Origin: Acidocella sp.
Lineage (GTDB): Bacteria; Pseudomonadota; Alphaproteobacteria; Acetobacterales; Acetobacteraceae
Direction of reading: 5' to 3'
Length of the DNA: 6,025 nucleotides
NCBI GenBank assembly: GCA_029077775.1
Contig: JAQNCU010000191.1
Span: 1-6,025 of the forward strand
Shown here: piece by piece, positions 5,701 through 6,025 of the stretch
How positions within the stretch are numbered: the stretch's first letter is position 1
Layout of the letters: every line of letters begins with the position of its first letter
Position numbers and translations under genes: made by a program
Notes under the pieces: generated by a model
The model's input: only the letters and a program-made list of their open reading frames with translations
Database searches by the model: none
Told to the model about the DNA's origin: nothing

Positions 5701-6025
5701 ATGATATCGGAAAGCATGACATCGCTTTTGCTTCTTCCTGTCCGCTGCTGTAATGGTCCCGATCTCGTGCAAATGAATCTCGATAATCGCACGTATCATC
5801 AACCATGGGCGCAGCCATTCACGACGATCAACGGGTTTGAGTCGTGGTTTGATGATCAATCGGCTGGGGCAAATGCGTGTTTTATCGCGAGTGACCCCGC
5901 GTCAGGACTGGTCGTGGGCGTTACAAATCTTAGCCAGATATTTATGAAAGGCTTCCAAAATGCCTATTTGGGGTTCTGGGGTACGGAGAAGTTTGCTGGA
6001 CATGGCTTGATGACCGAAGCTGTAA
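5701..6025 (+). CDS. GNAT N-acetyltransferase, RimJ/RimL type, N-terminal part (3' partial)
   Basis: The first 108 residues of a GNAT-fold acetyltransferase, which moves an acetyl group from acetyl-CoA to a primary amine (a protein N-terminus or a small molecule). The frame is open to the right edge with no stop, so the C-terminal third or so is missing. Visible landmarks are PVR near residues 13-15, DNRTYHQPWAQPFTTINGFESWF (split by family as the substrate-facing N-terminal region, residues 28-50), a strand VVGVTNLSQIF, and AYLGFWGTEKFAGHGLMTEA. In the last, KFAGHG (97-102) is the acetyl-CoA-binding Q/R-x2-G-x-G motif. ATG at 5701 has AGAGG four bases upstream; ATG at 5716 gives an N-terminus closer to that of relatives and remains possible. 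The frame closes upstream at a TGA at 5614 and has no other start codon. It is divergent from the CoA operon. The acceptor substrate is unknown. Confidence 0.82.
   Translation, partial: MISESMTSLLLLPVRCCNGPDLVQMNLDNRTYHQPWAQPFTTINGFESWFDDQSAGANACFIASDPASGLVVGVTNLSQIFMKGFQNAYLGFWGTEKFAGHGLMTEAV

Noticed and set aside
5632..5859. A 75-codon - strand frame across the intergenic space and the GNAT gene
   Set aside because: It is antisense to the GNAT frame, which has a clear family signature, and the product has no recognisable domain.

Overview
The window looks like bacterial chromosome with GC content roughly in the mid to upper 50s. Protein style and TTGACA-like promoter boxes suggest an alphaproteobacterium, possibly an acidophilic acetic-acid-bacterium relative. 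That placement is inference; there is no rRNA or marker gene here. Coding density is high, and there are no tRNAs, insertion sequences, phage genes or CRISPR repeats.

Left part, + strand, 1-2327: a metal-handling run of three genes. It opens with the C-terminal part of an RND efflux pump whose 5' end lies outside the window. Next, joined by a GTGA stop/start overlap, is a short cation-diffusion-facilitator-like membrane protein without the usual cytoplasmic domain. After a 37-base gap and a strong Shine-Dalgarno comes a secreted type I copper protein (plastocyanin/pseudoazurin-like) with ligands His62, Cys108, His111 and Met116. The likely theme is efflux or periplasmic handling of a metal, with copper suggested by the cupredoxin. 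Seven bases after the cupredoxin stop is a 37-39 base near-perfect hairpin, in the short space where this unit meets the convergent one.

Middle and right part, - strand, 5573 down to 2468: a three-gene CoA-thioester operon read right to left. It encodes a large (592 aa) acyl-CoA dehydrogenase of the DmdC/AidB-like class with its extra C-terminal domain, a single-hotdog MaoC-family hydratase (150 aa), and a CitE/HpcH-family CoA-ester lyase (280 aa). The hydratase and lyase genes overlap by ATGA. Gene order matches a chemical order of oxidise, hydrate, cleave. That would suit breakdown of a branched or C5 dicarboxylyl-CoA (methylsuccinyl/mesaconyl/itaconyl/citramalyl type), but the substrate cannot be read from sequence.

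Right edge, + strand, 5701 onward: the N-terminal 108 residues of a RimJ/RimL-type GNAT acetyltransferase, divergent from the CoA operon and running off the window. The 127-base divergent spacer carries overlapping -35-like boxes for both directions and a tiny ORF that ends in an ATGA overlap with the dehydrogenase start.

No single wholly new system is evident. The most worthwhile points are the cupredoxin joined to a two-pump efflux run, the minimal CDF protein with an altered metal site, and the compact dehydrogenase-hydratase-lyase module with an Asn at the hydratase's usual catalytic Asp position.
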